Assembly (NCBI RefSeq): GCF_001514235.1 | Contig: NZ_KQ948930.1 | Span: 154,497 to 218,496 of the forward strand | Direction: 5' to 3' | Origin: Streptomyces caeruleatus | GTDB taxonomy: Bacteria; Actinomycetota; Actinomycetes; Streptomycetales; Streptomycetaceae | Length of the DNA: 64,000 nucleotides | Shown: in pieces, positions 34,351 through 43,664 of the stretch | How the letters are laid out: each line of letters starts with the position of its first letter | How positions within the stretch are numbered: the first letter of the stretch is position 1 | Translations under genes and position numbers: made by a program | Notes under the pieces: model-generated | What the model was told of the DNA's origin: nothing | The model's database searches: none | What the model saw: only the letters and a program-made list of their open reading frames with translations

Positions 34351-36606
34351 TCAGAAACCCGTGAGCCGGTAGTCGAGCGCCGTGCAGCGCCGCCCCGCCG
34401 AGACCGTGCGCACCGCCTGGCCGATGGCCTTGCGCGATCCCACGAGTACGACGAGCTGCTTGGCGCGGGTCACCGCGGTGTACAGCAGGTTGCGCTGCAG
34501 CATCATCCATGCCCCGGTCGTGACGGGGATCACCACGGCGGGATATTCACTTCCCTGTGAACGGTGGATCGTCACGGCGTACGCGTGCGCCAGTTCGTCC
34601 AGTTCGTCGAATTCATACGGAACCTCCTCGTCCTCGTCCGTCAGCACGGTGAGGCGCTGGTCGACCGGGTCGAGCGAGGTGACCACGCCCACGGTGCCGT
34701 TGAAGACGCCGTTCTTTCCCTTGTCGTAATTGTTGCGGACCTGGGTGACCTTGTCGCCGACGCGGAACACGCGGCCGCCGAACCGCTTCTCCGCCAGGTC
34801 GGGCCGTCCGGGGGTGACGGCCTGCTGGAGCAGCCCGTTCAACGTGCCCGCGCCGGCCGGGCCGCGGTGCATCGGGGCCAGCACCTGGACGTCCCGGCGT
34901 GGGTCGAGGCCGAACTTGGCCGGGATGCGCCGGGCCGCTACGTCCACGGTGAGCCGGCCGGCCGCCTCCGTGTCGTCCTCGACGAAGAGGAAGAAGTCCT
35001 TCATGCCGTCGGTGACGGGGTGTTGCCCGGCGTTGATGCGGTGCGCGTTGGTCACCACGCCGGACTGCTGGGCCTGGCGGAACACGCGGGTGAGGCGGAC
35101 CGCGGGAATGGGGCTGCCGTCGGTCAGCAGGTCCCGCAGGACCTCTCCGGCGCCGACGCTGGGCAGCTGGTCCACGTCGCCCACGAAGAGCAGATGGGCG
35201 CCCGGCGGTACGGCCTTGACCAGCTTGTTGGCGAGCAGCAGGTCCAGCATGGACGCCTCGTCGACCACCACCAGGTCGGCCTGGAGCGGGCGGTCCCTGT
35301 CGTACGCCGCGTCTCCGCCGGGCTTGAGCTCCAGCAGGCGGTGGACGGTGGAGGCCTCGGCTCCGGTCAGCTCGGCGAGGCGCTTGGCGGCGCGGCCGGT
35401 GGGGGCGGCGAGCACGACCCTGGCCTTCCTGGCGCGGGCCAGCTCCACGATCGAGCGGACCGTGAAGGACTTGCCGCAGCCGGGGCCGCCGGTCAGCACG
35501 GCGACCTTCTGCGTCAGCGCCAGCTTGACGGCGGCCTCCTGCTCGGCGGCCAGGTCCACGCCCGTACGGCCCTTGAGCCAGCCCAGCGCCTTGTCCCAGG
35601 CCACGTCACGGAAGCCCGGCATCCGGTCCTCGTCGGTGCGCAGGAGGCGCAACAGCTGGGCGGAGAGGGCGAGTTCGGCCCGGTGGAAGGGGACGAGGTA
35701 GACGGCCGTCACCGGTTCCGAGGCGCCGTCGGGGCCGGGGACCTTCTCCCGGACGACACCGGGGTCGCCGCCGTCCTCGGGGACCTGGGCCAGCTCCGCG
35801 AGGCACTCGATGACAAGGCCCGTGTCGACCTGGAGCAGTTTCACCGCGTCGGCGATCAGCTGTTCCTCGGGGAGGTAGCAGTTGCCCTGGTCGGTGGCCT
35901 GCGACAGCGCGTACTGGAGGCCTGCCTTCACGCGCTCCGGGCTGTCGTGCGGGATGCCGACGGACTGGGCGATCTTGTCGGCGGTGAGGAAGCCGATGCC
36001 CCAGACGTCGGCCGCGAGCCGGTAGGGCTGGTTCTTCACGACCGAGATCGAGGCGTCGCCGTACTTCTTGTAGATGCGCACGGCGATGGAGGTGGAGACC
36101 TCGACGGTCTGGAGGAAGAGCATGACCTCCTTGATCGCCTTCTGCTCCTCCCAGGCGTCGGCGATCTTCTTGGTGCGCTTCGGTCCGAGGCCGGGGACCT
36201 CGATGAGCCGCTTGGGCTCCTCCTCGATGATCGTCAGGGTGTCCAGGCCGAAGTGCTGGGTGATGCGGTCGGCGAAGACCGGGCCGATGCCCTTGACCAG
36301 GCCGGAGCCGAGATAGCGGCGGATGCCCTGGACGGTGGCCGGCAGGACGGTCGTGTAGTTCTCCACCGTGAACTGCTTGCCGTACTGCGGGTGGGAGCCC
36401 CAACGGCCCTCCATCCTCAGCGACTCACCGACCTGGGCACCGAGCAGCGCGCCGACGACCGTGAGGAGGTCGCCTCCTCCTCTGCCGGTGTCGACCCGGG
36501 CGACCGTGTAGCCGTTCTCCTCGTTGGCGTACGTGATCCGCTCCAGGACGCCTTCGAGCACCGCGAGTCGCCGCTCGCCCGTGGAGTCCCCCGCCTGATT
36601 GGCCAT
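34351..36606 (-). CDS. recD2: RecD2-type SF1B DNA helicase
   Basis: Product of 751 aa. The N-terminal OB-like and helix-hairpin-helix region (YLGSGLVKGIGPVFADRI and IEVPGLGPKRTKKI, near residues 90-150) is typical of RecD2, which acts without RecBC. The helicase core has Walker A LTGGPGCGKSFTV, motif II VVDEASMLD, motif III VGDVDQLPSVGAG and motif VI HRSQGSEYPAV. It should unwind DNA 5' to 3' in repair or replication-fork processing. It stands alone upstream of citA. Confidence 0.93.
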   Translation of the reverse strand: MANQAGDSTGERRLAVLEGVLERITYANEENGYTVARVDTGRGGGDLLTVVGALLGAQVGESLRMEGRWGSHPQYGKQFTVENYTTVLPATVQGIRRYLGSGLVKGIGPVFADRITQHFGLDTLTIIEEEPKRLIEVPGLGPKRTKKIADAWEEQKAIKEVMLFLQTVEVSTSIAVRIYKKYGDASISVVKNQPYRLAADVWGIGFLTADKIAQSVGIPHDSPERVKAGLQYALSQATDQGNCYLPEEQLIADAVKLLQVDTGLVIECLAELAQVPEDGGDPGVVREKVPGPDGASEPVTAVYLVPFHRAELALSAQLLRLLRTDEDRMPGFRDVAWDKALGWLKGRTGVDLAAEQEAAVKLALTQKVAVLTGGPGCGKSFTVRSIVELARARKARVVLAAPTGRAAKRLAELTGAEASTVHRLLELKPGGDAAYDRDRPLQADLVVVDEASMLDLLLANKLVKAVPPGAHLLFVGDVDQLPSVGAGEVLRDLLTDGSPIPAVRLTRVFRQAQQSGVVTNAHRINAGQHPVTDGMKDFFLFVEDDTEAAGRLTVDVAARRIPAKFGLDPRRDVQVLAPMHRGPAGAGTLNGLLQQAVTPGRPDLAEKRFGGRVFRVGDKVTQVRNNYDKGKNGVFNGTVGVVTSLDPVDQRLTVLTDEDEEVPYEFDELDELAHAYAVTIHRSQGSEYPAVVIPVTTGAWMMLQRNLLYTAVTRAKQLVVLVGSRKAIGQAVRTVSAGRRCTALDYRLTGF

Positions 36607-36713
36607 GATCCGACGGTACCGCCCGGCACTGACAGGCCGCGGTGACGAGCACCGCGGCCTGTGGACAACCTGCTCCGGCGGTCAGGGCCGGGCCTGTTCC
36701 TGACGTCCTCCGG

Positions 36714-37253
36714 TCAGCTCTTGGTCTCCCAGTACTTCCAGCCCGTCGAGGACGTCGGCAGGATCGCCGTGCCCTTGGTGGTGTGGACCGAGCAGTAGCC
36801 GTAGCCGTTGTAGCTGGTCTTCTTCTTGGTGAAGCCGACCTTGTAACCCCAGGAGCCGTACTGGGCGTTGCCGTACTTGCCCTTGGTGATGTCGTGCGTG
36901 AACGTGTGGCCGACGGTCACGGTGACGCTGGCGGTGACCGACGCGCTGACCGTCACCTTCGCCTTCGCGACGATGGCCTTGACACTGACGTCGGTGCTGG
37001 CGGAGGCGGTGGCCGAGAGCGTGCCCGACTTGGTGACACTCAGCGAGATGGTGCCGCCCGGGCCGTCCTTGAGGTGGGTGCCGTTCCACCAGGACTTGAC
37101 GAAGTAGTGCTTCTTGCTGTTGATCGTGTAAGTCGTCCTCGGACACGCCGGATCCTTCTTGGTCGCGGCGTCCGCCGGTACGGCCGACAGACACGTGACG
37201 ACGACACTCGCCGCGACGGCACCAGCGGTGCGTCGGGCAACCCCGTTGCGCAT
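36714..37253 (-). CDS. Secreted beta-rich protein of unknown function
   Basis: Product of 179 aa; ATG 37253 has AAGGAA ten bases upstream, and the frame upstream is noise. The signal peptide is GVARRTAGAVAASVVVTCL ending ADAAT. In the mature protein, residues about 65-120 alternate small polar and hydrophobic residues for a long run (SATASASTDVSVKAIVAKAK then VTVSASVTASVTVTVG). This pattern recalls membrane-inserting amphipathic hairpins of aerolysin-like beta-pore proteins. The C-terminus is rich in Tyr, Gly and Lys. No family is recognised with certainty. Confidence 0.75.
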   Translation of the reverse strand: MRNGVARRTAGAVAASVVVTCLSAVPADAATKKDPACPRTTYTINSKKHYFVKSWWNGTHLKDGPGGTISLSVTKSGTLSATASASTDVSVKAIVAKAKVTVSASVTASVTVTVGHTFTHDITKGKYGNAQYGSWGYKVGFTKKKTSYNGYGYCSVHTTKGTAILPTSSTGWKYWETKS

Positions 37254-37459
37254 TGTTCTCGATTCCTTCCCGACCTCCCCCCGTTGAAGAGGCCGGGATC
37301 GACGGTAGGGCGAGGACGGGAGCAAATGATCATCCTTGCCCTTGTAAGCGCCATGTAATGATCTTCTTTTTACTCGGGGCCGTCGTCCGGTCCACCGCCC
37401 GGCCGGTCGGCCCGCCCCGGCGGGAGCATCATCACGATCCGGTCTCGGGGTCTTGCCAG

Positions 37460-37514
37460 GCAGTCGTGTAATCGATTCCAATCCTTCGTGCACGCAGTCG
37501 TGTAATCGATTCCA
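37460..37514 (+). promoter_or_regulatory. Two LacI-type operators in a 21-bp direct repeat upstream of rbsR
   Basis: TGTAATCGATTCCA occurs at 37467-37480 and 37501-37514, centres 34 bases apart. The 14-mer is a palindrome of the LacI-family form TGNAATCGATTNCA with the central CG. The identity extends five to seven bases leftward (GCAGTCG), so a duplication is likely. Position suggests autoregulation of rbsR and control of the whole ribose operon. Confidence 0.8.
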
Positions 37515-37542
37515 TGACGATCCACAAGGAGGTGGAGCGGCG

Positions 37543-38580
37543 ATGGCGAGCATCAAGGACGTCGCTGCCGAGGCGGGCGTCTCCGTCGCCACGGTCTCGC
37601 GGGTCCTGAACGACCATCCGTCGGTCAGCGCCGAGGCACGCGCACGCGTGCTGGCCGCCGTCGAGACCCTGGGCTACCGCCCGAACGCCGTCGCCCGCTC
37701 CCTGCGCACCGCCCAGACCCACACCCTCGGCCTGGTCATCAGCGACGTGATGAACCCCTACTTCACCGAGCTGGCCCGCTCCGTCGAGGAGGAGGCCCGT
37801 GCGCTCGGGTACAGCGTCATCATCGGCAACGCCGACGAACGGCCCGACCTCCAGGACCACCACGTACGGAACCTGCTCGACCGCCGTATCGACGGACTCC
37901 TCGTCTCCCCCACCGACGGCGGCTCGCCGCTGATGCTGGACGCCGTGCGCGCGGGGACGCCGATGGTCTTCGTGGACCGGTGGATCCCGGGCGTGGACGT
38001 GCCGGTGGTGCGCGCGGACGGGCAGGGCGCGGTACGGGATCTCGTGGCGCATCTGCACGGGCTGGGGCACCGCCGGCTCGCGATCATCGCGGGACCAGCG
38101 GCGACCACCACCGGGCGGGAGCGTGTCGAGGCGTTCCGGGAGGCGCTCGGCGCCTACGGGCTCGAACTGCCCGACGCCTACATAGGCCAGGGCGACTTCC
38201 AGGCCGACAGCGGGCGCCGGGTCACCGAGGGCTTCCTCGACCTGCCCGAGCCGCCCGAGGTCGTGTTCGCGGCCGACAACCTGATGGCGCTCGGCGCGCT
38301 GGACGCCGTACGCGCGCGTGGGCTGCGCGTGCCGGACGACCTCGCGCTGGCCGCGTTCGACGACATCCGGTGGTTCGTGCACACCGACCCGCCGATCACC
38401 GCCATCGCCCAGCCCACGGGCGAGCTGGGCCGGGCCGCCGTACGGGCCCTGGTCGACCGCATCGAGGGACGGCCCGGCGAGTCCGTCACCCTCCCCGCCC
38501 GTCTCGTCGTACGCCGCTCCTGCGGCGAACCACCGGCTTCCGCTGAGCCGTCCCCCGCAACGAACAGGAGCCAGTCGTGA
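37543..38580 (+). CDS. rbsR: LacI family regulator of the ribose operon
   Basis: Product of 345 aa; ATG 37543 has AAGGAGG eleven bases upstream, and the frame open further upstream runs through the operators. N-terminal HTH SIKDVAAEAGVSVATVSRVLN and hinge helix YRPNAVARSLRT (to residue 60), then a periplasmic-binding-protein-like domain with LGLVISDVMNPYFTEL. It should bind the two operators just upstream and release them with ribose or a phosphate of it. The rbsA start overlaps its stop. Confidence 0.88.
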   Translation: MASIKDVAAEAGVSVATVSRVLNDHPSVSAEARARVLAAVETLGYRPNAVARSLRTAQTHTLGLVISDVMNPYFTELARSVEEEARALGYSVIIGNADERPDLQDHHVRNLLDRRIDGLLVSPTDGGSPLMLDAVRAGTPMVFVDRWIPGVDVPVVRADGQGAVRDLVAHLHGLGHRRLAIIAGPAATTTGRERVEAFREALGAYGLELPDAYIGQGDFQADSGRRVTEGFLDLPEPPEVVFAADNLMALGALDAVRARGLRVPDDLALAAFDDIRWFVHTDPPITAIAQPTGELGRAAVRALVDRIEGRPGESVTLPARLVVRRSCGEPPASAEPSPATNRSQS

Positions 38581-40103
38581 GCAACCCGGACGAGTTGCTG
38601 CGCATCGAGGGCATACGGAAGACCTTCCCGGGCGTGGTCGCCCTGGACGGCGTCGACTTCGATCTGCGCCGCGGCGAGGTGCACGTCCTCCTCGGTGAGA
38701 ACGGCGCCGGCAAGAGCACCCTCATCAAGATGCTCTCCGGCGCCTACACGCCCGACGCCGGGCGGATCCTGGTCGGCGGCGAGGAGACGCGCATCCACGG
38801 CGCGCAGGACTCCGAGCGCCTCGGGATCGCCACCATCTACCAGGAGTTCAACCTCGTTCCCGATCTGACGGTCGCCGAGAACATCTTCCTGGGGCGCCAG
38901 CCCCGCCGCTTCGGGATGATCGACCGGAAGAAGATGGAGGCCGACGCCGAGGTGCTCCTCGCGCGCGTGGGCGTGAACGTGTCGCCACGCGCGCGTGTGC
39001 GGGAACTCGGCATCGCCCGCCTGCAGATGGTCGAGATCGCGAAGGCGCTCAGCCTGAACGCGCGCGTGCTGATCATGGACGAGCCGACCGCCGTGCTCAC
39101 CTCGGAAGAGGTGGACAAGCTCTTCTCCATCGTGCGCAAGCTGCGCGAGGACGGCGTCGGGATCGTGTTCATCACGCATCACCTGGAGGAGATCGCCGCG
39201 CTGGGAGACCGGGTGACGGTCATCCGGGACGGAAAGAGCGTCGGACAGGTCCCCGCCGCCACGCCCGAGGACGAGCTCGTACGGCTCATGGTGGGGCGCT
39301 CCATCGAGCAGCAGTACCCGCGCGAACGGGCCGACCGCGGTGCCGCGTTGCTGTCCGTCGAGGGGCTGACCCGCGACGGCGTCTTCCACGACGTCAGCTT
39401 CGAGGTGCACGCCGGTGAGGTGGTCGGCATCGCGGGGCTGGTCGGGGCCGGCCGTACCGAGGTCGTGCGGGCCGTGTTCGGGGCTGATCCGTACGACAAG
39501 GGCGCCGTGAAGGTCGGCGGTTCCGCCCTTCCCAAGTACGACGTCAACGCGGCGATGACCGCGGGCATCGGGCTGATCCCCGAGGACCGCAAGGGCCAGG
39601 GCCTGGTCCTGGACGCGTCCGTCGAGGAGAACCTCGGCCTGGTGACGCTGCGGTCGGCCACGCGCGCGGGGCTCGTCGACCTCAAGGGCCAGCGTGAGGC
39701 GGCGGCACGTATCGCGGGGCAGCTGGGCGTGCGGATGGCCGGCCTCGGGCAGCACGTACGCACCCTCTCCGGCGGCAACCAGCAGAAGGTCGTCATCGGC
39801 AAGTGGCTGCTCGCCGACACCAAGGTGCTGATCCTCGACGAGCCGACGCGCGGCATCGACGTCGGCGCCAAGGTCGAGATCTACCAGCTCATCAACGAAC
39901 TCACGGCCGCGGGCGCCGCCGTCCTGATGATCTCCAGCGATCTGCCCGAGGTCCTCGGCATGAGCGACCGGGTGCTGGTGATGGCCCAGGGCCGGATCGC
40001 GGGGGAACTCTCGGCCGACGAGGCCACGCAGGACGCGGTGATGTCCCTCGCCGTCAGCACGAACACCGCACAGACCGAGAAGGAGGCCCTCCGTGGCCAC
40101 TGA
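38577..40103 (+). CDS. rbsA: Ribose ABC transporter, tandem ATPase
   Basis: Product of 508 aa from GTG 38577, overlapping the rbsR stop. Two ABC domains: the first has a full Walker A (GENGAGKST) and VLIMDEPTAVLT. The second has the usual degenerate Walker A (GLVGAGRTEVV) with a good signature LSGGNQQKV and Walker B LILDEPTRGIDVG. This asymmetry is standard in the RbsA/MglA family. It powers the fused permease-binding protein encoded next. Confidence 0.94.
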   Translation: MSNPDELLRIEGIRKTFPGVVALDGVDFDLRRGEVHVLLGENGAGKSTLIKMLSGAYTPDAGRILVGGEETRIHGAQDSERLGIATIYQEFNLVPDLTVAENIFLGRQPRRFGMIDRKKMEADAEVLLARVGVNVSPRARVRELGIARLQMVEIAKALSLNARVLIMDEPTAVLTSEEVDKLFSIVRKLREDGVGIVFITHHLEEIAALGDRVTVIRDGKSVGQVPAATPEDELVRLMVGRSIEQQYPRERADRGAALLSVEGLTRDGVFHDVSFEVHAGEVVGIAGLVGAGRTEVVRAVFGADPYDKGAVKVGGSALPKYDVNAAMTAGIGLIPEDRKGQGLVLDASVEENLGLVTLRSATRAGLVDLKGQREAAARIAGQLGVRMAGLGQHVRTLSGGNQQKVVIGKWLLADTKVLILDEPTRGIDVGAKVEIYQLINELTAAGAAVLMISSDLPEVLGMSDRVLVMAQGRIAGELSADEATQDAVMSLAVSTNTAQTEKEALRGH

Positions 40104-42057
40104 CACGCTCAAGAGCACGACGGGCGCGCGTGGCGCCTCGGGCGGCCTGCGCCGGCTGCTGCTCGACAACGGCGCGCTGACCGCTCTGATCGTCCTCGTC
40201 GTCGCCCTGTCGGCGCTGTCCGGGAACTTCCTGACGACGGACAACCTCCTCAACATCGGCGTCCAGGCGGCCGTGACGGCCATCCTCGCCTTCGGCGTCA
40301 CCTTCGTGATCGTCTCCGCGGGCATCGACCTGTCGGTCGGCTCGGTGGCCGCGCTCTCCGCGACCGTGCTGGCCTGGAGCGCCACCGAACAGGGCGTCCC
40401 GGTCGCCCTCGCGGTGGTCCTGGCGGTCGTCGTCGGCATAGCCGCCGGACTGGTCAACGGTGTGCTGATCGCCTACGGCAAGCTGCCGCCGTTCATCGCG
40501 ACCCTCGCCATGCTGTCGGTGGGCCGCGGCCTGTCCCTGGTGATCTCCGAGGGCAACCCGATCGCCTTCCCCGACTCGGTCTCCCACCTCGGCGACACCC
40601 TCGGCAACTGGCTGCCGGTACCCGTGCTGGTCATGATCGTCATGGGGCTCCTGGCGGCCTTCGTGCTCGGCCGGACGTACATCGGCCGGTCCATGTACGC
40701 GATCGGCGGCAACGAGGAGGCAGCGCGCCTGTCGGGGCTGCGGGTGTCGCGGCAGAAGCTCGCCATCTACGCCTTCTCGGGTCTGTTCGCGGCCGTCGCG
40801 GGCATCGTGCTGGCCTCCCGGCTCTCCTCGGCGCAACCGCAGGCGGCCAACGGCTACGAGCTGGACGCCATCGCCGCGGTCGTCATCGGCGGTGCCTCGC
40901 TCGCGGGCGGCACCGGCAAGGCGTCCGGCACCCTGATCGGCGCGCTGATCCTGGCGGTCCTGCGCAACGGCCTGAACCTGCTCAACGTGTCCGCCTTCTG
41001 GCAGCAGGTCGTGATCGGTGTGGTCATCGCGCTGGCGGTGCTGCTGGACACGGTGCGCCGCAAGGCGGGCGCGACCACGACGGCGGCCTCGGGTCTCGGG
41101 CTCGGCGGGGCCGGTGGCAAGGGCAGGCAGGCGGCGACGTACGGGCTCGCGGCCGTGGTGACCGTGGCCGTGATCGGCGCGACCTCGCTGCTGCACAACG
41201 GCGGCTCGTCCTCGACGACCCCGCGGGTGGGGCTCGCCATCTCCACGCTGAACAACCCCTTCTACGTGTCGCTGCGGGCCGGAGCCCAGGCCGAGGCGAA
41301 GAAGCTGGGCGTGGACCTCACCGTCACCGACGCCCAGAACGACGCGTCGCAGCAGGCCAACCAGCTGCAGAACTTCACCAGTTCGGGTCTTGACGTGATC
41401 ATCGTCAACGCCGTCGACTCGGACGCCGTCACTCCGGCGGCGAAGGCCGTGAACAAGACCGGCACTCCCCTGATCGCCGTCGACCGCTCCGTGAACAACG
41501 CCGACAGCGCGTCGTTCGTCGCCTCCGACAACGTCACCGGCGGCAAGCTGGCCGCGAAGGCGCTCGCCGAGAAGCTGGGCGGCTCCGGCCGGATCGTGAT
41601 CCTCCAGGGCCAGGCCGGCACCTCCGCCAGCCGTGAGCGCGGCGCCGGCTTCGCCGAGGGGCTGAAGGCCTACCCGGGCATCAAGGTGGTCGCCGAGCAG
41701 CCCGCCGACTGGGACCGCACCAAGGGCCTGGACGCCATGACCAACCTCATGCAGGCCCACCCCGACATCGACGGCGTCTTCGCGGAGAACGACGAGATGG
41801 CGCTCGGCGCGCTCAAGGCGCTCGGCTCCAAGGCCGGCACGTCCGTCCAGGTCATCGGCTTCGACGGAACGGCGGACGGGCTCAAGGCCGTCGAGGCGGG
41901 GACGCTGTACGCGTCGGTGGCACAGCAGCCGACGGAGCTCGGCAGGATCGCCGTGCAGAACGCGGTGAAGGCCGCCGCGGACGACAAGGTCGCGAAGTCG
42001 GTGATGGTGCCGGTGAAGGTCGTCACCAAGGAGAACGTCGCCGGCTTCGGCGGCTGA
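40093..42057 (+). CDS. rbsCB: Ribose ABC transporter permease fused to substrate-binding protein
   Basis: Product of 654 aa from GTG 40093, overlapping rbsA by 11 bases. Residues 1-325 are an RbsC permease: GVTFVIVSAGIDLSVGSV, GRGLSLVISEGNPI and GGTGKASGTLIGALILAVLRNG. After a linker and one more helix (about 355-372) comes a complete RbsB-like ligand domain (PRVGLAISTLNNPFYVSL to the C-terminus), including VIIVNAVDSDAV and AENDEMALGALKAL. The added helix puts the ligand domain outside the membrane, tethering it to the channel. Fused genes of this kind are known in Streptomyces ('bifunctional carbohydrate binding and transport protein'). Confidence 0.93.
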   Translation: MATDTLKSTTGARGASGGLRRLLLDNGALTALIVLVVALSALSGNFLTTDNLLNIGVQAAVTAILAFGVTFVIVSAGIDLSVGSVAALSATVLAWSATEQGVPVALAVVLAVVVGIAAGLVNGVLIAYGKLPPFIATLAMLSVGRGLSLVISEGNPIAFPDSVSHLGDTLGNWLPVPVLVMIVMGLLAAFVLGRTYIGRSMYAIGGNEEAARLSGLRVSRQKLAIYAFSGLFAAVAGIVLASRLSSAQPQAANGYELDAIAAVVIGGASLAGGTGKASGTLIGALILAVLRNGLNLLNVSAFWQQVVIGVVIALAVLLDTVRRKAGATTTAASGLGLGGAGGKGRQAATYGLAAVVTVAVIGATSLLHNGGSSSTTPRVGLAISTLNNPFYVSLRAGAQAEAKKLGVDLTVTDAQNDASQQANQLQNFTSSGLDVIIVNAVDSDAVTPAAKAVNKTGTPLIAVDRSVNNADSASFVASDNVTGGKLAAKALAEKLGGSGRIVILQGQAGTSASRERGAGFAEGLKAYPGIKVVAEQPADWDRTKGLDAMTNLMQAHPDIDGVFAENDEMALGALKALGSKAGTSVQVIGFDGTADGLKAVEAGTLYASVAQQPTELGRIAVQNAVKAAADDKVAKSVMVPVKVVTKENVAGFGG

Positions 42058-42153
42058 CACAAAGGGGAACGGCGAGCGGGTGGGCGGCCGTTGCAGAAGT
42101 ACGGGGCCCGCCCGCCTCGGCTCGTCACGGGGACCTATCAGGGGAGCAACCAC

Positions 42154-43056
42154 ATGTACGACTACGACCTCCTGGTCGTAGGGTCGGCCAACGCCGACCT
42201 GGTGATCGGCGTCGAGCGTCGGCCCGCGGCCGGCGAGACCGTGCTCGGCTCCGATCTGGCCGTCCACCCGGGCGGCAAGGGCGCCAACCAGGCGGTCGCG
42301 GCCGCCCGGCTCGGCGCCCGTACGGCCTTGCTGGCCCGGGTCGGCGACGACGCGCACGGCCGGCTGCTGCTCGACTCGCAGCGGGCGGCCGGCGTCGACA
42401 CGGTCGGTGTCCTGGTCGGCGGCGCGCCGACCGGCGTCGCGCTGATCACGGTGGATCCGTCCGGGGACAACAGCATCGTGGTGTCGCCGGGCGCGAACGG
42501 CAGGCTCGCTGCGCAGGACGTACGGGCCGCCGCGAGCCTGTTCCAGGCCTCGAAGGTGGTCTCGGTCCAGCTGGAGATCCCGCTGGAGACGGTCGTGGAG
42601 GTGGTGCGCAGTCTCGCGGACGGCAGCCGTTTCGTGCTGAACCCCTCTCCGCCGCGCCCGCTGCCGGCCGAGGTGCTGGCGGCCTGCGACCCGTTGATCG
42701 TGAACGAGCACGAGGCGAAGGTGATCCTCGGCGACTCCGCGGTGGGCGAGACGCCGGAGGACTGGGCGCGGATCCTGCTCGCCAAGGGCCCCCGCTCGGT
42801 GGTGGTGACCCTGGGCGCGGAGGGTGCGCTGGTGGCCTCCGCCCAGGGCGTGACGCGCATCGCGTCCGTGCGGGTGGACGCGGTGGACACGACCGGCGCG
42901 GGCGACGCGTTCACGGCCGCGCTGGCCTGGAAGCTCGGGACGGGCTCGGCCCTGGCCGAGGCGGCGGCGTACGCGGCGCGGGTCGGAGCGGTGGCCGTGA
43001 CCAGGCAGGGCGCCCAGGTGTCCTTCCCGACGGCGGCGGAGGTCGAGGCACTGTGA
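42154..43056 (+). CDS. rbsK: Ribokinase
   Basis: Product of 300 aa; ATG 42154 has AGGGGAG upstream, and the open frame from 42091 is not needed. PfkB family: GSANADLVIGV, HPGGKGANQAVAAARLG near residue 40 (substrate site) and DTTGAGDAFTAALAW near 245 with the catalytic Asp. It phosphorylates ribose taken up by RbsA-RbsCB. Its stop overlaps the rbsD start (GTGA). Confidence 0.94.
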   Translation: MYDYDLLVVGSANADLVIGVERRPAAGETVLGSDLAVHPGGKGANQAVAAARLGARTALLARVGDDAHGRLLLDSQRAAGVDTVGVLVGGAPTGVALITVDPSGDNSIVVSPGANGRLAAQDVRAAASLFQASKVVSVQLEIPLETVVEVVRSLADGSRFVLNPSPPRPLPAEVLAACDPLIVNEHEAKVILGDSAVGETPEDWARILLAKGPRSVVVTLGAEGALVASAQGVTRIASVRVDAVDTTGAGDAFTAALAWKLGTGSALAEAAAYAARVGAVAVTRQGAQVSFPTAAEVEAL

Positions 43057-43442
43057 AGAAGGCCGGAATCCTGAACCGTCATCTCTCCGGCGCCCTCGCC
43101 GAGCTGGGCCACGGCGACGGGGTGCTGGTGTGCGACGCGGGCATGCCGATACCCGACGGACCCCGGGTCGTGGACCTGGCCTTCCGGGCCGGGGTGCCGT
43201 CCTTCGCCGAGGTGCTGGACGGTCTGCTCGCCGAGCTGGTGGTGGAGGGCGCGACTGCGGCCCGGGAGATCCACGAGGCGAACCCTTCGGCTGCCGCGCT
43301 GCTGGCCGGGGAGTTTCCCGGGCTGGACCTGGTCACGCACGAGCGGCTCAAGGAGCTGTCGGCCGGGGCGCGGCTGGTGGTGCGGACCGGGGAGGCGCGG
43401 CCGTACGCGAATGTGCTGCTGCGCTGCGGGGTCTTCTTCTGA
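43053..43442 (+). CDS. rbsD: D-ribose pyranase
   Basis: Product of 129 aa from GTG 43053. MKKAGILNRHLSGALAELG and DAGMPIPDGPRVVDLAF are the conserved N-terminal motifs, including the catalytic His near residue 20, and the C-terminal VRTGEARPYANVLLRCGVFF is the family signature. It interconverts beta-pyranose and beta-furanose ribose for the kinase. Last gene of the operon, followed by a stem-loop at 43475. Confidence 0.95.
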   Translation: MKKAGILNRHLSGALAELGHGDGVLVCDAGMPIPDGPRVVDLAFRAGVPSFAEVLDGLLAELVVEGATAAREIHEANPSAAALLAGEFPGLDLVTHERLKELSAGARLVVRTGEARPYANVLLRCGVFF

Positions 43443-43474
43443 CCCGCCGACCGTGGAAAACGCTCGGAACGTTT

Positions 43475-43506
43475 CGAGGGGCCCGGTCCGTCGACCGAGC
43501 CCCTCG
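43475..43506 (+). terminator. Stem-loop after rbsD
   Basis: CGAGGGGC pairs with GCCCCTCG, with an inner CGGTC/GACCG helix, 33 bases after the rbsD stop. GGGTTTCCC follows; the T-tract is weak. Confidence 0.55.
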
Positions 43507-43664
43507 GGGTTTCCCCTCCCCGTCAGAACCCCCGCGATCCCCCCAGATCCCCCTCCAAGAGTCCTGACTACAAGTACGACCCACCAGCTAAGGGAAGGGT
43601 TGTACGGTCTCCGCGGGTTTTTTTCGGCGTGCCCCGCGATCCGGACAGACGTAGCGTTTCAGAC

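Noticed and set aside
43460..43480. CTCGGAACGTTTCGAG as a LacI-type operator after rbsD
   Set aside because: It overlaps the arm of the rbsD stem-loop and lies downstream of the operon, so chance symmetry is more likely.
43574..43605. Inverted repeat GTACGACCC / GGGTTGTAC before the DUF937 gene
   Set aside because: One mismatch in nine, a 14-base loop and no supporting context; too weak to list as a site.
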